Shown: positions 1 through 6,873 of the stretch, piece by piece | How positions within the stretch are numbered: the first letter of the stretch is position 1 | Layout of the letters: the number at the start of each line of letters is the position of its first letter | Assembly: GCA_019247865.1 (NCBI GenBank) | Contig: JAFBAJ010000174.1 | Span: 1 to 9,974, forward strand | Source: Acidobacteriota bacterium | GTDB taxonomy: Bacteria > Acidobacteriota > Blastocatellia > Pyrinomonadales > Pyrinomonadaceae | DNA: 9,974 bases | Direction of reading: 5' to 3' | The notes under the pieces: generated by a model | Told to the model about the DNA's origin: nothing | The model's input: only the letters and a program-made list of their open reading frames with translations | The model's database searches: none | Made by a program: the position numbers and the translations under genes

Positions 1-2657
1 ATTTTGCCGTTCCCACGATTCCGCAGCGCGGGCTCTTTAATTCTGGAGCGACGGGACTGACCTTCACGCCTTTTGCCGACACCACGCCCCTCGGCATGGG
101 CGGTTTCCCGATTGGCTCTCCGAATGCTTTCTTCCCCACCTCAATCGGAGGGGACGCGATTTTCAGCCTCTTCCCGTTTCCCAACAATCCGAACGGGGTT
201 TATGGAGCCAATACCTTTACACAGACGCTGCCGGCCAGCGCTCAGGGAAAGATCGTCTCCGGCAAGTTCGATGCGAACGGGAAATTCATGGATCGGACTC
301 AAGCCTTTACCGCGCGCTATAATTTCACGGATGACTTTCGAGATATTCCGGTGACGGGCGGCGCGCTCTTTTCCAGGCTCCGCGCGCGCGTGCGGACGCA
401 GAACTTCTCTACCTTTTTGAACAGCGAGCTGAGCGGCCCGAATTCAACCCGTCCGATCTTCAATCAACTGCGTGCTTCGTACGGGCGGACGCGCCTGTCG
501 TTTGATGAAGGTCGTGACACGGAGTTTCTGCGGCCGTCGAATCTCGGGCTGGACAATGCAGAGGAGGAGCGGTTCCTGCTCAACGCGCCGCTGCTCTCCA
601 ACTTCGCCCTGCCCCCGGCTTTGGGTGTGCCGAATGCAGGCCCGATTCCGTTTCGTACTTTGGGCACGGTGCAGAATCAACTGGGGCCGGTCGGGCAGGT
701 GGACATCGCCGGTTTCAGTCCGGTCGGCGTGGATGTCTTCAATTTTCCGCAGCGACGCGTCAACAACACCTATCAAATAGCGGATACGGTAACGATCCGA
801 GCCGGCAATCACAGCTTCGCCTTCGGCACGGATATTCGCCGGACCGAACTCAACAGCGACCTGCCGCGCAATTCGCGCCCGCTCTTTACCTTTAACGGCA
901 CGCCGCGCATTCTCTTCGATGTGGATGCGATGGGCAATCGAACCAATTTCAGGCTGGGCGGATTCCTTCGCCCGCAAGACCTGGCGGCGGCCGAAGCTCC
1001 CTCGGGCATCTTCCAGTCGTTGCAGTTCCCAGGCACGTCCAGCTCCATCAACCTGCGCTATTATCAGTACAACTTTTTCGTGCAGGATGAGTGGCGCATT
1101 CGCCGGAACTTCTCTTTGTCTTATGGACTCCGCTACGAATACAACTCACCGCCGCAGGAGACCAGCAACCGCATCGAGAGCACTTTCAACAGCTCCTCTT
1201 TGAGTCTGATTCCCAACCTGCGTCAGTTTATCGATGGGCGTTCGAATATCTTCGATTCCGATCGCAACAACTTTGCGCCGCGGATCGGCTTTGCCTATTC
1301 GCCGAACATCTTCGGAGCCGATAAGACGACCGTCATCCGCGCCGGTTACGGGCTCTTCTACGATCAGATTCTGGGCGCTGTGGTCAGCCAGTCGCGCAAT
1401 GTTTTTCCCAATGCGATTACAGTGAACTTCGCCGGAGGATTTTTGCCGGGAGTGTTTGGTCTATCGCAGCTCAATATCGTGAATCCCTCGGACCCTGATC
1501 TGTTCCTCGTCCAACCCGGCACCCTCAACACGCTGGACCTGAGCATCTTCACGCTGCAGCAGCAGATCGAGTTCATTCAGCTTTTCGGCGCGAACGGGTT
1601 CTTCCCCGGGGCCAGCGGATTTTCGACCACGCTGCCGAGCCGGAAGCTTGAGACTCCGATGGCGCATCAGTACTCCGTGACGTTTGAGCAGCAACTGAGC
1701 CGGAGTCTGGTGGTCTCGGCTGCTTACGTCGGCACGCTTGGGCGCAATCTGCTGCGCGTGACGACGCCGAATCTCGGGCCCAATACGTTTCTCGCGCCGC
1801 TGCTGACCAACGCCAGCTCTTTCGAGCCGAACATCATCGGCGTCGCGCTTCCTCCGGGAATCAGCCTCGCCCCCAACGGTCTGGTCACCGGCGGACGGCC
1901 GACGAGCGGTGTCGGCCCGGTCAGCATTTATCGCGCCAATGCGACTTCGCGTTACGACTCGCTGCAACTGCAGGCGCGTGGGCGCTACACGCGTTTGCAG
2001 TATCAGCTCGCCTACACGTTTTCAAAGACGACGGACGATGTCTCGGACGTGTTCGATCTGGCGGGCGCGTCGGCTCTGCCGCAGAACAGCCGGACGTTTG
2101 CGGGCGAGCGCGCGCCATCGAACTTCGATGCGCGGCATCGCCTCTCGTATAACTTCATTTACGACCTGCCGCAGTTCAAAGACCGCAGCGACGGCTTCCG
2201 TCTGCTCTTCGGCGGCTGGCAGATCGCGAGCAGCGGGTTCTTTCACACCGGCCAGCCGTTCACGGTCAATAGCATTTACGACGTGAACCTTGACGGCAAC
2301 CTGACGGATCGTTTGAACAATACGAACGGCATTCAGGTGACGGGCGACCGCCGCCAGCCGTTACGGCTGACGACCGCCAACACCTTCTCGCTGCTGGCTA
2401 ATATCGGTCAGGACGGGAGCATCCCGCGCAACTCTTTCCGCGCCGGGAATGTGCTCAATCTGGATCTGTCGTTCATCAAGAAGTTCGCCATCTCCGAAAA
2501 TAAGAATCTGACGTTTCGGATGGACATCTTCAATTTCCCGGATCGAGCGAACTACGGCATCCCTGTGCGGTTCCTGGAAGCGCCGGGCTTCGGGCAGGCG
2601 ACCGACACGGTGACGCCCGGTCGGCGCATCCAGTTCGCTGTGAAATACACGTTCTGA
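1..2657 (+). CDS. Oar-like TonB-dependent outer-membrane receptor, C-terminal part (5' end outside window)
   Basis: The frame is open from base 3 to a TGA stop, about 884 codons, so the true start lies upstream. In the Oar-like family the missing part normally carries a signal peptide, a carboxypeptidase-regulatory-like domain and the plug. What is visible is an outer-membrane beta-barrel: alternating amphipathic strands rich in aromatic residues, blocks such as FFVQDEWRIRRNFSLSYGLR, NNFAPRIGFAYSP and AYVGTLGRNLLR, then RHRLSYNFIYDLP with a GGWQIASSGFFHTGQPF block. The C-terminus is VKYTF, with the terminal phenylalanine recognised by the BAM machinery. These receptors are abundant in Acidobacteriota and are thought to import large or poorly soluble substrates with TonB energy; the substrate here cannot be read from sequence. 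An intrinsic terminator closes the unit 25 bases after the stop. No frameshift is seen in the visible part. Confidence 0.93.
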   Translation, partial: FAVPTIPQRGLFNSGATGLTFTPFADTTPLGMGGFPIGSPNAFFPTSIGGDAIFSLFPFPNNPNGVYGANTFTQTLPASAQGKIVSGKFDANGKFMDRTQAFTARYNFTDDFRDIPVTGGALFSRLRARVRTQNFSTFLNSELSGPNSTRPIFNQLRASYGRTRLSFDEGRDTEFLRPSNLGLDNAEEERFLLNAPLLSNFALPPALGVPNAGPIPFRTLGTVQNQLGPVGQVDIAGFSPVGVDVFNFPQRRVNNTYQIADTVTIRAGNHSFAFGTDIRRTELNSDLPRNSRPLFTFNGTPRILFDVDAMGNRTNFRLGGFLRPQDLAAAEAPSGIFQSLQFPGTSSSINLRYYQYNFFVQDEWRIRRNFSLSYGLRYEYNSPPQETSNRIESTFNSSSLSLIPNLRQFIDGRSNIFDSDRNNFAPRIGFAYSPNIFGADKTTVIRAGYGLFYDQILGAVVSQSRNVFPNAITVNFAGGFLPGVFGLSQLNIVNPSDPDLFLVQPGTLNTLDLSIFTLQQQIEFIQLFGANGFFPGASGFSTTLPSRKLETPMAHQYSVTFEQQLSRSLVVSAAYVGTLGRNLLRVTTPNLGPNTFLAPLLTNASSFEPNIIGVALPPGISLAPNGLVTGGRPTSGVGPVSIYRANATSRYDSLQLQARGRYTRLQYQLAYTFSKTTDDVSDVFDLAGASALPQNSRTFAGERAPSNFDARHRLSYNFIYDLPQFKDRSDGFRLLFGGWQIASSGFFHTGQPFTVNSIYDVNLDGNLTDRLNNTNGIQVTGDRRQPLRLTTANTFSLLANIGQDGSIPRNSFRAGNVLNLDLSFIKKFAISENKNLTFRMDIFNFPDRANYGIPVRFLEAPGFGQATDTVTPGRRIQFAVKYTF

Positions 2658-2681
2658 CGCGCGCTCTGTCTACACACGCGG

Positions 2682-2727
2682 ACGCGAGGTATGCTAAGCT
2701 TTGCAGCGATGCGTACCTCGCGTTTTT
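2682..2727 (+). terminator. Intrinsic terminator of the TonB-dependent receptor gene
   Basis: The arm CGCGAGGTATGC (2683-2694) pairs with GCGTACCTCGCG (2711-2722), giving 12 bp with one G-T wobble. A further A-T pair (2682/2723) extends it, and five T residues follow (2723-2727). The loop is 16 nt. It lies 25 bases after the receptor stop and ends 47 bases before the next gene, so the downstream gene probably has its own promoter. Confidence 0.85.
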
Positions 2728-2739
2728 GACTCTCCTCTC

Positions 2740-2768
2740 TTGAACCATCTCTGCTCCGGGGAGACTAT
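2740..2768 (+). promoter_or_regulatory. Candidate promoter of the secreted carboxypeptidase-regulatory-like gene
   Basis: TTGAAC (2740-2745) resembles a -35 box. Seventeen bases downstream lies the weak -10-like GACTAT (2763-2768); TATAGA (2766-2771) fits -10 better but gives a 20-base spacer. The first pairing puts the transcription start at about the A of the ATG (2775), which would make a leaderless message. GGAG at 2760-2763 could instead act as a ribosome binding site 11 bases before the start, which would need a start point further upstream. The preceding terminator supports a promoter somewhere in this gap; its exact place is uncertain. Confidence 0.3.
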
Positions 2769-2774
2769 AGATTA

Positions 2775-4109
2775 ATGTTGAGACGTTCGCGCTCCTTTGC
2801 GGCGCTTGCCATTTTGATTCTCGCAATGCTCGCCCTGAGCTTCGACACGTCCGCACAGGATTTGGTCGGCGGCGCGGGCCGCACGGACCTGAGCGGCGGC
2901 GCGGGCTCCAGCGGCGGCACGCGCAATTCCACGCCGCGCCGTCCGAAAGTGCGCAACACTGCGGCGAGCACGGGCGTGCGTACGGTCACGCGCACCAAGA
3001 CGGTCGTCCTGACGCCGACCACCGGGACGCTTTCCGTCGCCGCCGTCTCAGGCGCTTCGCTGCTGGTCGAACCGCTCCGGGGCGGCGAGGCGCAGGAAGG
3101 CGAGATCGAGCAGAACGAAGGTCAGTTCATCTTCAACAAGCTGGCGCCGGGACGTTATCGCGTCGCGGCCGAGATGGATGGCTATACGCCAGACGAGAAG
3201 GAAGTCGTCGTCGTCGCCAACAAGACTGTTCCCGTCTCGCTCAACCTGACACCGATCACTTACGATGTCACCATCGCGGCCAACGTCCCGGCGGGCGAAG
3301 TCAGATACGCTCTCGTGACCGGCATCAGAGATGCGAGCGGCGAGATGAAGTACAACGTGACGGGCGAGACGCGCGTCACGCCCCTGCAGAACGGCCGGGC
3401 GATGCTCCAGAACCTGCGGCCGGGAACGTACGGCGTGGACGTGCGCTCGGCGGATGTCGGGTATCAAACGCTGCTCGCGACCTTCACGCTGCCCGGACAG
3501 ACGACCTACAGCGTGACTTTGCCTAAGCTGACGAGCACGAAGACATTCTCCGCCGCCTGGGTGAGCCTGGACGCGTGGGATGCACCGGCTGGCTGGCGCG
3601 TCGGATCGCGCAAGCTTTCCGCGAGCGGGCGCGGCGTCGCTCTGCCGCGAGACGAAAGCGCGCGGCACTACAAAGACTTTCGCATCTTCAGCAACGTCAA
3701 GATGCTCAACGGCGTCGCCGCTTCATACGTCGTCCGCGCGGTTGACTCGCAGAACTACTATCTTATTCAGGTGACAGGCGCGCAGGCCGACGAGCCATAC
3801 GTCCTGCGCGGCTTCATCGTCAGGAACGGCACGGCCCAACGCTTCGGGACGATTCCGGCCGACGGTTTCACCTCGACGCTCAAAGCGAACCAGTTCTTCA
3901 GCATCATGATCGAAGCCACCGGCAACGAGTTCAAGGTCTCCGTCACAGACAGCCAGACCGGAGACGTGCTCCCGCTCGGCACGCTCGTCGATCCGAACCG
4001 CAACTTCCCCATCGGCGCGGCGGGCATCGCCGTCCGCGACAACGAGCAGAACGAGATCGAGCGCTTCGTCGTCTGCACCTCCGAATCCGCGGACTGTCAA
4101 AGAGGATAA
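2775..4109 (+). CDS. Secreted protein with carboxypeptidase-regulatory/PEGA-like domains and a lectin-like C-terminal domain
   Basis: This protein has 444 residues. Residues 1-27 form a signal peptide: a basic LRRSRS start, a hydrophobic core, then TSA before Q28. A Gly/Ser/Thr/Arg-rich linker spans about 28-80. Residues 83-160 form a beta-sandwich of the carboxypeptidase-regulatory or PEGA type, with the hallmark LAPGRYRVAAEMDGY (123-137). A second similar unit covers about 161-250 (LRPGTYGVDV, 214-223). Residues about 255-437 resemble concanavalin/LamG-like or DUF1080-like jelly-roll domains: GVAASYVVRAVDSQNYYLIQ (313-332), then FFSIMIEATGNEFKVSV (374-390). No catalytic motif is seen, so binding of polysaccharide or cell-envelope material is the likeliest role, by inference. 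It acts in the periplasm or outside the cell. Two cysteines near the C-terminus (434, 441) could form a disulfide. The upstream terminator separates it from the receptor gene. Confidence 0.85.
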   Translation: MLRRSRSFAALAILILAMLALSFDTSAQDLVGGAGRTDLSGGAGSSGGTRNSTPRRPKVRNTAASTGVRTVTRTKTVVLTPTTGTLSVAAVSGASLLVEPLRGGEAQEGEIEQNEGQFIFNKLAPGRYRVAAEMDGYTPDEKEVVVVANKTVPVSLNLTPITYDVTIAANVPAGEVRYALVTGIRDASGEMKYNVTGETRVTPLQNGRAMLQNLRPGTYGVDVRSADVGYQTLLATFTLPGQTTYSVTLPKLTSTKTFSAAWVSLDAWDAPAGWRVGSRKLSASGRGVALPRDESARHYKDFRIFSNVKMLNGVAASYVVRAVDSQNYYLIQVTGAQADEPYVLRGFIVRNGTAQRFGTIPADGFTSTLKANQFFSIMIEATGNEFKVSVTDSQTGDVLPLGTLVDPNRNFPIGAAGIAVRDNEQNEIERFVVCTSESADCQRG

Positions 4110-4121
4110 GTAAAAAATCAA

Positions 4122-4197
4122 TTAGCCACAGAGAACACAGAGAACACAGAGCAAGAGAGATTTCTTTCTCTGAGTTCTCTGTGCCCTCTGTGGCTAA
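4122..4197. repeat. 76-nt imperfect inverted repeat, copy 1 (CACAGAGAA-unit family)
   Basis: The element runs from TTAGCC to GGCTAA. The outer 23 bases of each arm (4122-4144 and 4175-4197) pair at 21 positions, and symmetry continues inward to about 32 of 38 positions. The left arm is built of 9-bp CACAGAGAA units. A run of six A residues (4112-4117) precedes it, and it starts 12 bases after the TAA stop of the preceding gene. A second member with the same length, ends and flank lies at 9347-9422. No T tract follows on the plus strand; read on the minus strand, the hairpin is followed five bases later by six T residues. Confidence 0.9.
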
Positions 4198-4208
4198 CAT
4201 GCTATATT
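4180..4208 (+). promoter_or_regulatory. Extended -10 promoter abutting inverted repeat copy 1
   Basis: TGCTATATT (4200-4208) is an extended -10 element: TGn followed by TATATT, five of six to consensus. A -35 box at the matching distance would fall in the right arm of the repeat (4180-4185, TGTGCC, poor match). The predicted start point is about 4215. That is compatible with hydrolase starts at 4228 or 4267 and not with the TTG at 4207. Confidence 0.4.
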
Positions 4209-4266
4209 GCCTTCAACTGCAAAATTGATGCGGGCTCGAAGTCAAAGAACAAGGGGAAGCTTTAAG

Positions 4267-5298
4267 ATGTCTGGAGAAGTGCGTCGGTTCCGGCCGCAGG
4301 AGAGGTTCGCGGGCGTGGGTGCTATCAGCAAGATCTGGAAGGCGATGTTGGCGGGCGGGGCCGGGATGGCTGCGCTCGCGGCCGTCAACGCTTCGATCAG
4401 GCGCGGCGCGACCGAGCCGGACGACAGCGCGCTCGGCGGCGAGACGGCCCTTTATGAATGGGGAGAGGGCAACCTCATCTACAAGACTGCGGGCTCCGAA
4501 AGCAGCGGCGCGCCCCTGATCTTCGTGCACGGCATCGGCGCGGGCATCTCCAATTTCATGTGGCGGAAAAATTTTGACGCGCTCGCCGTGGACTTTCGCG
4601 TCTACGCGCCGGACCTGCTCGGCTTCGGTCTTTCGGACAAACCCTCGAACGTCTCTTACTCGGCAGACCTCTACGTCGCGCTCATCGCGGACTTCATACG
4701 CGAAGTCTCAGGCGCGCCCGCGCATCTCGTCGCGGCCTCGCTCGGCGCGGCCTACGCTGTGCGCGTCGCGGATGAATATCCGGAGCTGGTCAAATCCCTG
4801 TTGCTCGTTTCGCCGACGGGCGCGGACAACCTGCGCGCGCGTCCGGGGATGACCGGCGCGGCCTTTTACGGCCTCATGAACTCGCCCGTGCTGGGCACCT
4901 CTTTTTATAACGTCGTCGCCAGCGAGCGCAGCATCCGCGACTATGCGCGCGAGCAGCTCTTTTATGATCGGCGGCGCGTGACCGACCGCCTCGTCGCGCA
5001 TCACTACGCGACGAGCCACCTGCCGGGAGCGCAGTACGCCATCGCGGCCTTTCTCTCCGGCTATCTCAACACGGACATCCGCGAAGCCTTCGCGCGCCTT
5101 GAGCAGCCCGTCACGCTCGTCTGGGGCAAACAGGACACGGCCAATCCGATCGAGCAGGCGGCGGAGCTCCTGCGCCTGAACCCGCGCGCCGGGCTGGAAC
5201 TCTTCGACCGCTGCCGCCTGACGCCGCCCGAAGAAGACCCTGAAAGATTCAACGCCCTCGTCCGCCGCACGCTCGGCGCGCGTCTGGTCGCAGCCTGA
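4267..5298 (+). CDS. Alpha/beta-hydrolase-fold protein lacking an evident catalytic histidine
   Basis: The ATG at 4267 has AAGGGGAAG nine bases upstream of the start (4251-4259, core GGGGA 4253-4257) and gives 343 residues. An in-frame ATG at 4228 and TTG at 4207 are alternatives with poorer signals. A weakly hydrophobic segment (about residues 26-44) may be a membrane anchor. The fold is clear: oxyanion motif HGIG (88-91), YAPDLLGFGLSDKP (113-126), a nucleophile elbow AASLG with Ser158, and VWGKQD with the acidic Asp290. Ser158 sits in A-x-S-x-G rather than G-x-S-x-G. In the C-terminal block, where related hydrolases show CGHxPxxE-P, this protein reads CRLTPPEEDP (316-325), with no histidine. 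It may be a catalytically weak or non-enzymatic member. The GNAT gene starts two bases after its stop, which suggests translational coupling. No substrate can be inferred. Confidence 0.87.
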   Translation: MSGEVRRFRPQERFAGVGAISKIWKAMLAGGAGMAALAAVNASIRRGATEPDDSALGGETALYEWGEGNLIYKTAGSESSGAPLIFVHGIGAGISNFMWRKNFDALAVDFRVYAPDLLGFGLSDKPSNVSYSADLYVALIADFIREVSGAPAHLVAASLGAAYAVRVADEYPELVKSLLLVSPTGADNLRARPGMTGAAFYGLMNSPVLGTSFYNVVASERSIRDYAREQLFYDRRRVTDRLVAHHYATSHLPGAQYAIAAFLSGYLNTDIREAFARLEQPVTLVWGKQDTANPIEQAAELLRLNPRAGLELFDRCRLTPPEEDPERFNALVRRTLGARLVAA

Positions 5299-5300
5299 CG

Positions 5301-5813
5301 ATGAACGTGCTGGAAACGGAAAGGCTCGTCATCAGACGCCTGCGCGCGTCCGATCTGGATGAGCTGTCGGCTCTCTGCTGTGACGCGGAGCTGATGCGTT
5401 ATGTCGGCGACGGCCGGCCTCTCGGTAGAGAGCAGGTGCAGTTGTGGATCGAAAGGTCTCTGGACAATTACGCGCGGCGCGGGTTCGGCTGCATGGCTGT
5501 GACGGAAAAGTCGGACGGTCGCCTGATCGGCTATTGCGGGTTGGTGTACGCGCCGGGGAGCGACGAGGCGGAGATCATCTACGCGCTGAAGAGAGAGTTT
5601 TGGGGGCGCGGCCTTGCGAGCGAAGCGGCGCGCGCGATGATCGCTTACGGACTCAACGAGCACAGACTGCCGCGCATTCTGGCGACGATTGACCCGGACA
5701 ATTTAAGTTCGATCAGAATCGTGGAGAAGCTCGGCCTGAAATTTCTCACGCGCAGAGTTGACGAGCACGGTCTGCCGGAACTGGTCTATGCGATTGAGCG
5801 TGAAGAGGACTGA
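5301..5813 (+). CDS. GNAT-family N-acetyltransferase, RimJ/RimL type
   Basis: The protein has 170 residues, the usual length for single-domain GNAT enzymes of the Acetyltransf_3/RimJ-RimL group. The start TERLVIRRLRASDLDEL (residues 6-22) is the typical beta1-alpha1 opening. The acetyl-CoA pyrophosphate-binding loop is REFWGRGLASEAARAMIAYG (98-117), matching R/Q-x-x-G-x-G/A. NLSSIRIVEKLGLK (134-147) is the usual motif B helix with its asparagine. It transfers an acetyl group from acetyl-CoA to an amino group; ribosomal protein N-termini are substrates for RimJ/RimL, and the substrate here is unknown. Its ATG follows the hydrolase TGA after two bases and lacks a clear ribosome binding site of its own, which points to coupled translation. 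A hairpin terminator follows 17 bases after the stop. Confidence 0.9.
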   Translation: MNVLETERLVIRRLRASDLDELSALCCDAELMRYVGDGRPLGREQVQLWIERSLDNYARRGFGCMAVTEKSDGRLIGYCGLVYAPGSDEAEIIYALKREFWGRGLASEAARAMIAYGLNEHRLPRILATIDPDNLSSIRIVEKLGLKFLTRRVDEHGLPELVYAIEREED

Positions 5814-5830
5814 TGGGTAACTTAAAAAGA

Positions 5831-5881
5831 GAAGATGCAGCCCGTGTTTGCATGATTTGTATCGGGCTGCATCTTCATTTT
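5831..5881. terminator. Bidirectional hairpin terminator between convergent genes
   Basis: GAAGATGCAGCCCG (5831-5844) and CGGGCTGCATCTTC (5863-5876) form a perfect 14-bp stem with an 18-nt loop. On the plus strand ATTTT follows (5877-5881). On the minus strand the stem is followed by TCTTTTT, from AAAAAGA at 5824-5830. It sits between the GNAT gene and the convergent secreted-protein gene and can serve both. The plus-strand T tract is short, so it is probably stronger in the minus direction. Confidence 0.85.
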
Positions 5882-5899
5882 AGGAGGAGGAGAGAGTAA

Positions 5900-6280
5900 T
5901 TACTGCGCGGTCGCAACTTGAGTTCCGGTCTCGTTGACGACGATGTTCTCGCTGTCGCCCGGGAAAGAAATTCCGATCAGGACCTGCGCGTTGTCCTTCG
6001 AGGCCCAGCGCATGTCGATGGCATTGCTGCTGCCGTCGCGCTTTTCAAGACGCGCGGTCGCTTTGGCGATGACGGACTTGGTTTTACGGTCGAGAATGGA
6101 GAGCTGGTTGGTCTGGCTGTCAAAGCTGACGCGGTAGGTCCCGGCCTTGACCTGCGTGCCGCCGACGACGAAATCCGAACCGAAGCTGACGACGCGGCTC
6201 TTCTCTTTCGCAAAGGCCACGAGGCCGGTCATCGCGCACAACATGAAAACGAGAGCGATACGAGTGAAAGTCTTCTTCAT
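5900..6280 (-). CDS. Small secreted protein of unknown function, Acidobacteriota type
   Basis: The protein has 126 residues. A signal peptide covers about 1-24 (MKK basic start, hydrophobic core, then VAFA before KEK). The mature part is a short beta-rich domain: VVSFGSDFVVGGTQVKAGTYRVSFD (about 30-54), a Q-LSILDRKTKSVIAKA block and TARLEKRDG. I recognise this as the kind of small periplasmic protein common in Acidobacteriota, where the phrase KAGTYxVxFD recurs, but I know of no assigned function. There is no lipobox cysteine after the signal, so it should be soluble in the periplasm or exported. The ATG at 6280 has AAGGAG at the right distance (about 8 bases). Strong signals suggest good expression. 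It converges on the GNAT gene and stands alone on this strand. Confidence 0.85.
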   Translation of the reverse strand: MKKTFTRIALVFMLCAMTGLVAFAKEKSRVVSFGSDFVVGGTQVKAGTYRVSFDSQTNQLSILDRKTKSVIAKATARLEKRDGSSNAIDMRWASKDNAQVLIGISFPGDSENIVVNETGTQVATAQ

Positions 6281-6319
6281 GAGAGATACTCCTTAAGAAT
6301 CCAGAATTAACAGATGAAA

Positions 6320-6350
6320 TTTACAGAATTGCGTTGCGCCAGCTTATCAA
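6320..6350 (-). promoter_or_regulatory. Candidate promoter of the small secreted-protein gene
   Basis: Reading on the minus strand, TTGATA (6350-6345, five of six to consensus) is followed after 19 bases by TGTAAA (6325-6320, four of six). The spacer is slightly long. The implied start near 6313 leaves a leader of about 33 bases that includes the AAGGAG ribosome binding site. Confidence 0.35.
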
Positions 6351-6582
6351 GAACAGCTCGCGTCGCATCCCTTCCATTTACGCTCGCAGCGTGGCGAGGT
6401 TTCATAAAACTTTCGGCCGCTGTTAAATCGGCCTGAAATTTTCAATCCGCCCGTCCGTCGCTCGACAAGCAACATTCTACTTATATAAACGCCGCCGACA
6501 TCTGTTTTGTGACAGTCCGGTTGAAGAAAATGACTAAATGTTTTTCTGCGGGGATGAGAAAATAAATATCCGGAATATCATG

Positions 6583-6588
6583 TAGAAT
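6583..6588 (+). promoter_or_regulatory. Candidate -10 box for the proline-rich protein/yheT unit
   Basis: TAGAAT (five of six to TATAAT) lies 38 bases before the TTG start and would give a leader of about 32 bases containing AGGAGGAG. No good -35 box is seen at the normal distance. A perfect TTGACA occurs at 6602-6607, but it is too close to the start to have a usable -10 box. Confidence 0.3.
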
Positions 6589-6626
6589 GTTGGCAACACT
6601 TTTGACAGGACCAGGAGGAGCATAAT

Positions 6627-6872
6627 TTGAGTCGCAACCCGAACACGAATCCGCCTCCGGAGCAGCAGCCCGGCGATCCGACGCCGCAGCCGGGCGAGCC
6701 GGAATTGCCGCCCGTCGCGCCGCACGACCCGCTGGAGCCGGACCCTGCGCAGCCGGAACCGCTGCCGCTGCCGCCCGACACAGAGCCCACGCCCGCCGCG
6801 CCCGTGCGCGAACCGGACACGCCACAGCCCGTGGGCGACCCGCCGCCGAGCGAGCCGACCCGGCTGGTCTAA
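6627..6872 (+). CDS. Proline-rich small protein of unknown function (81 residues, TTG start)
   Basis: The start is TTG, chosen because AGGAGGAG (6613-6620) lies six bases before it; no in-frame ATG exists nearby. The protein has 30 prolines in 81 residues (37%), with the rest mostly Glu, Asp, Gln, Thr and Ala. It is acidic and almost certainly disordered or polyproline-II helical, with short stretches such as NPPPEQQPGDP and EPLPLPPD. No signal peptide, membrane segment or domain is visible. Third codon positions are strongly G/C, as in its neighbours, which supports real coding. Its stop is one base before the ATG of the yheT gene, so the two are probably translated together. Runs of three prolines would need elongation factor P. 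The opposite strand is open too, but its Gly/Ser reading is a shadow. I do not recognise the family. Confidence 0.7.
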   Translation: MSRNPNTNPPPEQQPGDPTPQPGEPELPPVAPHDPLEPDPAQPEPLPLPPDTEPTPAAPVREPDTPQPVGDPPPSEPTRLV

Positions 6873-6873
6873 A

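Larger units (their letters stand above)
6281..6626. other. 346-bp AT-richer intergenic region between divergent transcription units
   Basis: No coding frame of credible composition is seen here. The region must carry the outward promoters of the minus-strand secreted-protein gene and of the plus-strand proline-rich gene. Near 6380-6398 two small mutually exclusive hairpins overlap: ACGCT/AGCGT and CTCGC/GCGAG. The part from about 6400 to 6600 is clearly richer in A and T than the surrounding genes, and may suit DNA melting or regulator binding. No recognisable riboswitch or known operator was identified. Confidence 0.6.

Noticed and set aside
3048..3668. 206-codon minus-strand frame
   Set aside because: It lies wholly inside the secreted beta-domain gene, with Arg/His-rich composition and no recognisable motif.
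4122..4197. Repeat considered as a CRISPR array or attachment site
   Set aside because: It is one symmetric element with short tandem units and no spacers. No integrase, Cas gene or tRNA is nearby.
3943..4200. 85-codon minus-strand frame starting in repeat copy 1
   Set aside because: Its N-terminus is a translation of the repeat and the rest is an Arg/Cys-rich shadow of the secreted-protein gene.
4207..4266. TTG (4207) or ATG (4228) as the hydrolase start
   Set aside because: The TTG lies upstream of the predicted transcription start, and neither has a ribosome binding site as good as the one before 4267. ATG 4228 is still possible.
6602..6607. Perfect TTGACA as the -35 box of the proline-rich gene
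   Set aside because: The only -10-like sequence downstream (CATAAT, 6621-6626) is 13 bases away, too close, and would place the start inside the coding region.
6578..6820. Gly/Ser-rich minus-strand frame opposite the proline-rich gene
   Set aside because: Proline codons CCG/CCC read backwards give Gly and Arg codons. The plus strand has the ribosome binding site and the coupling to yheT.
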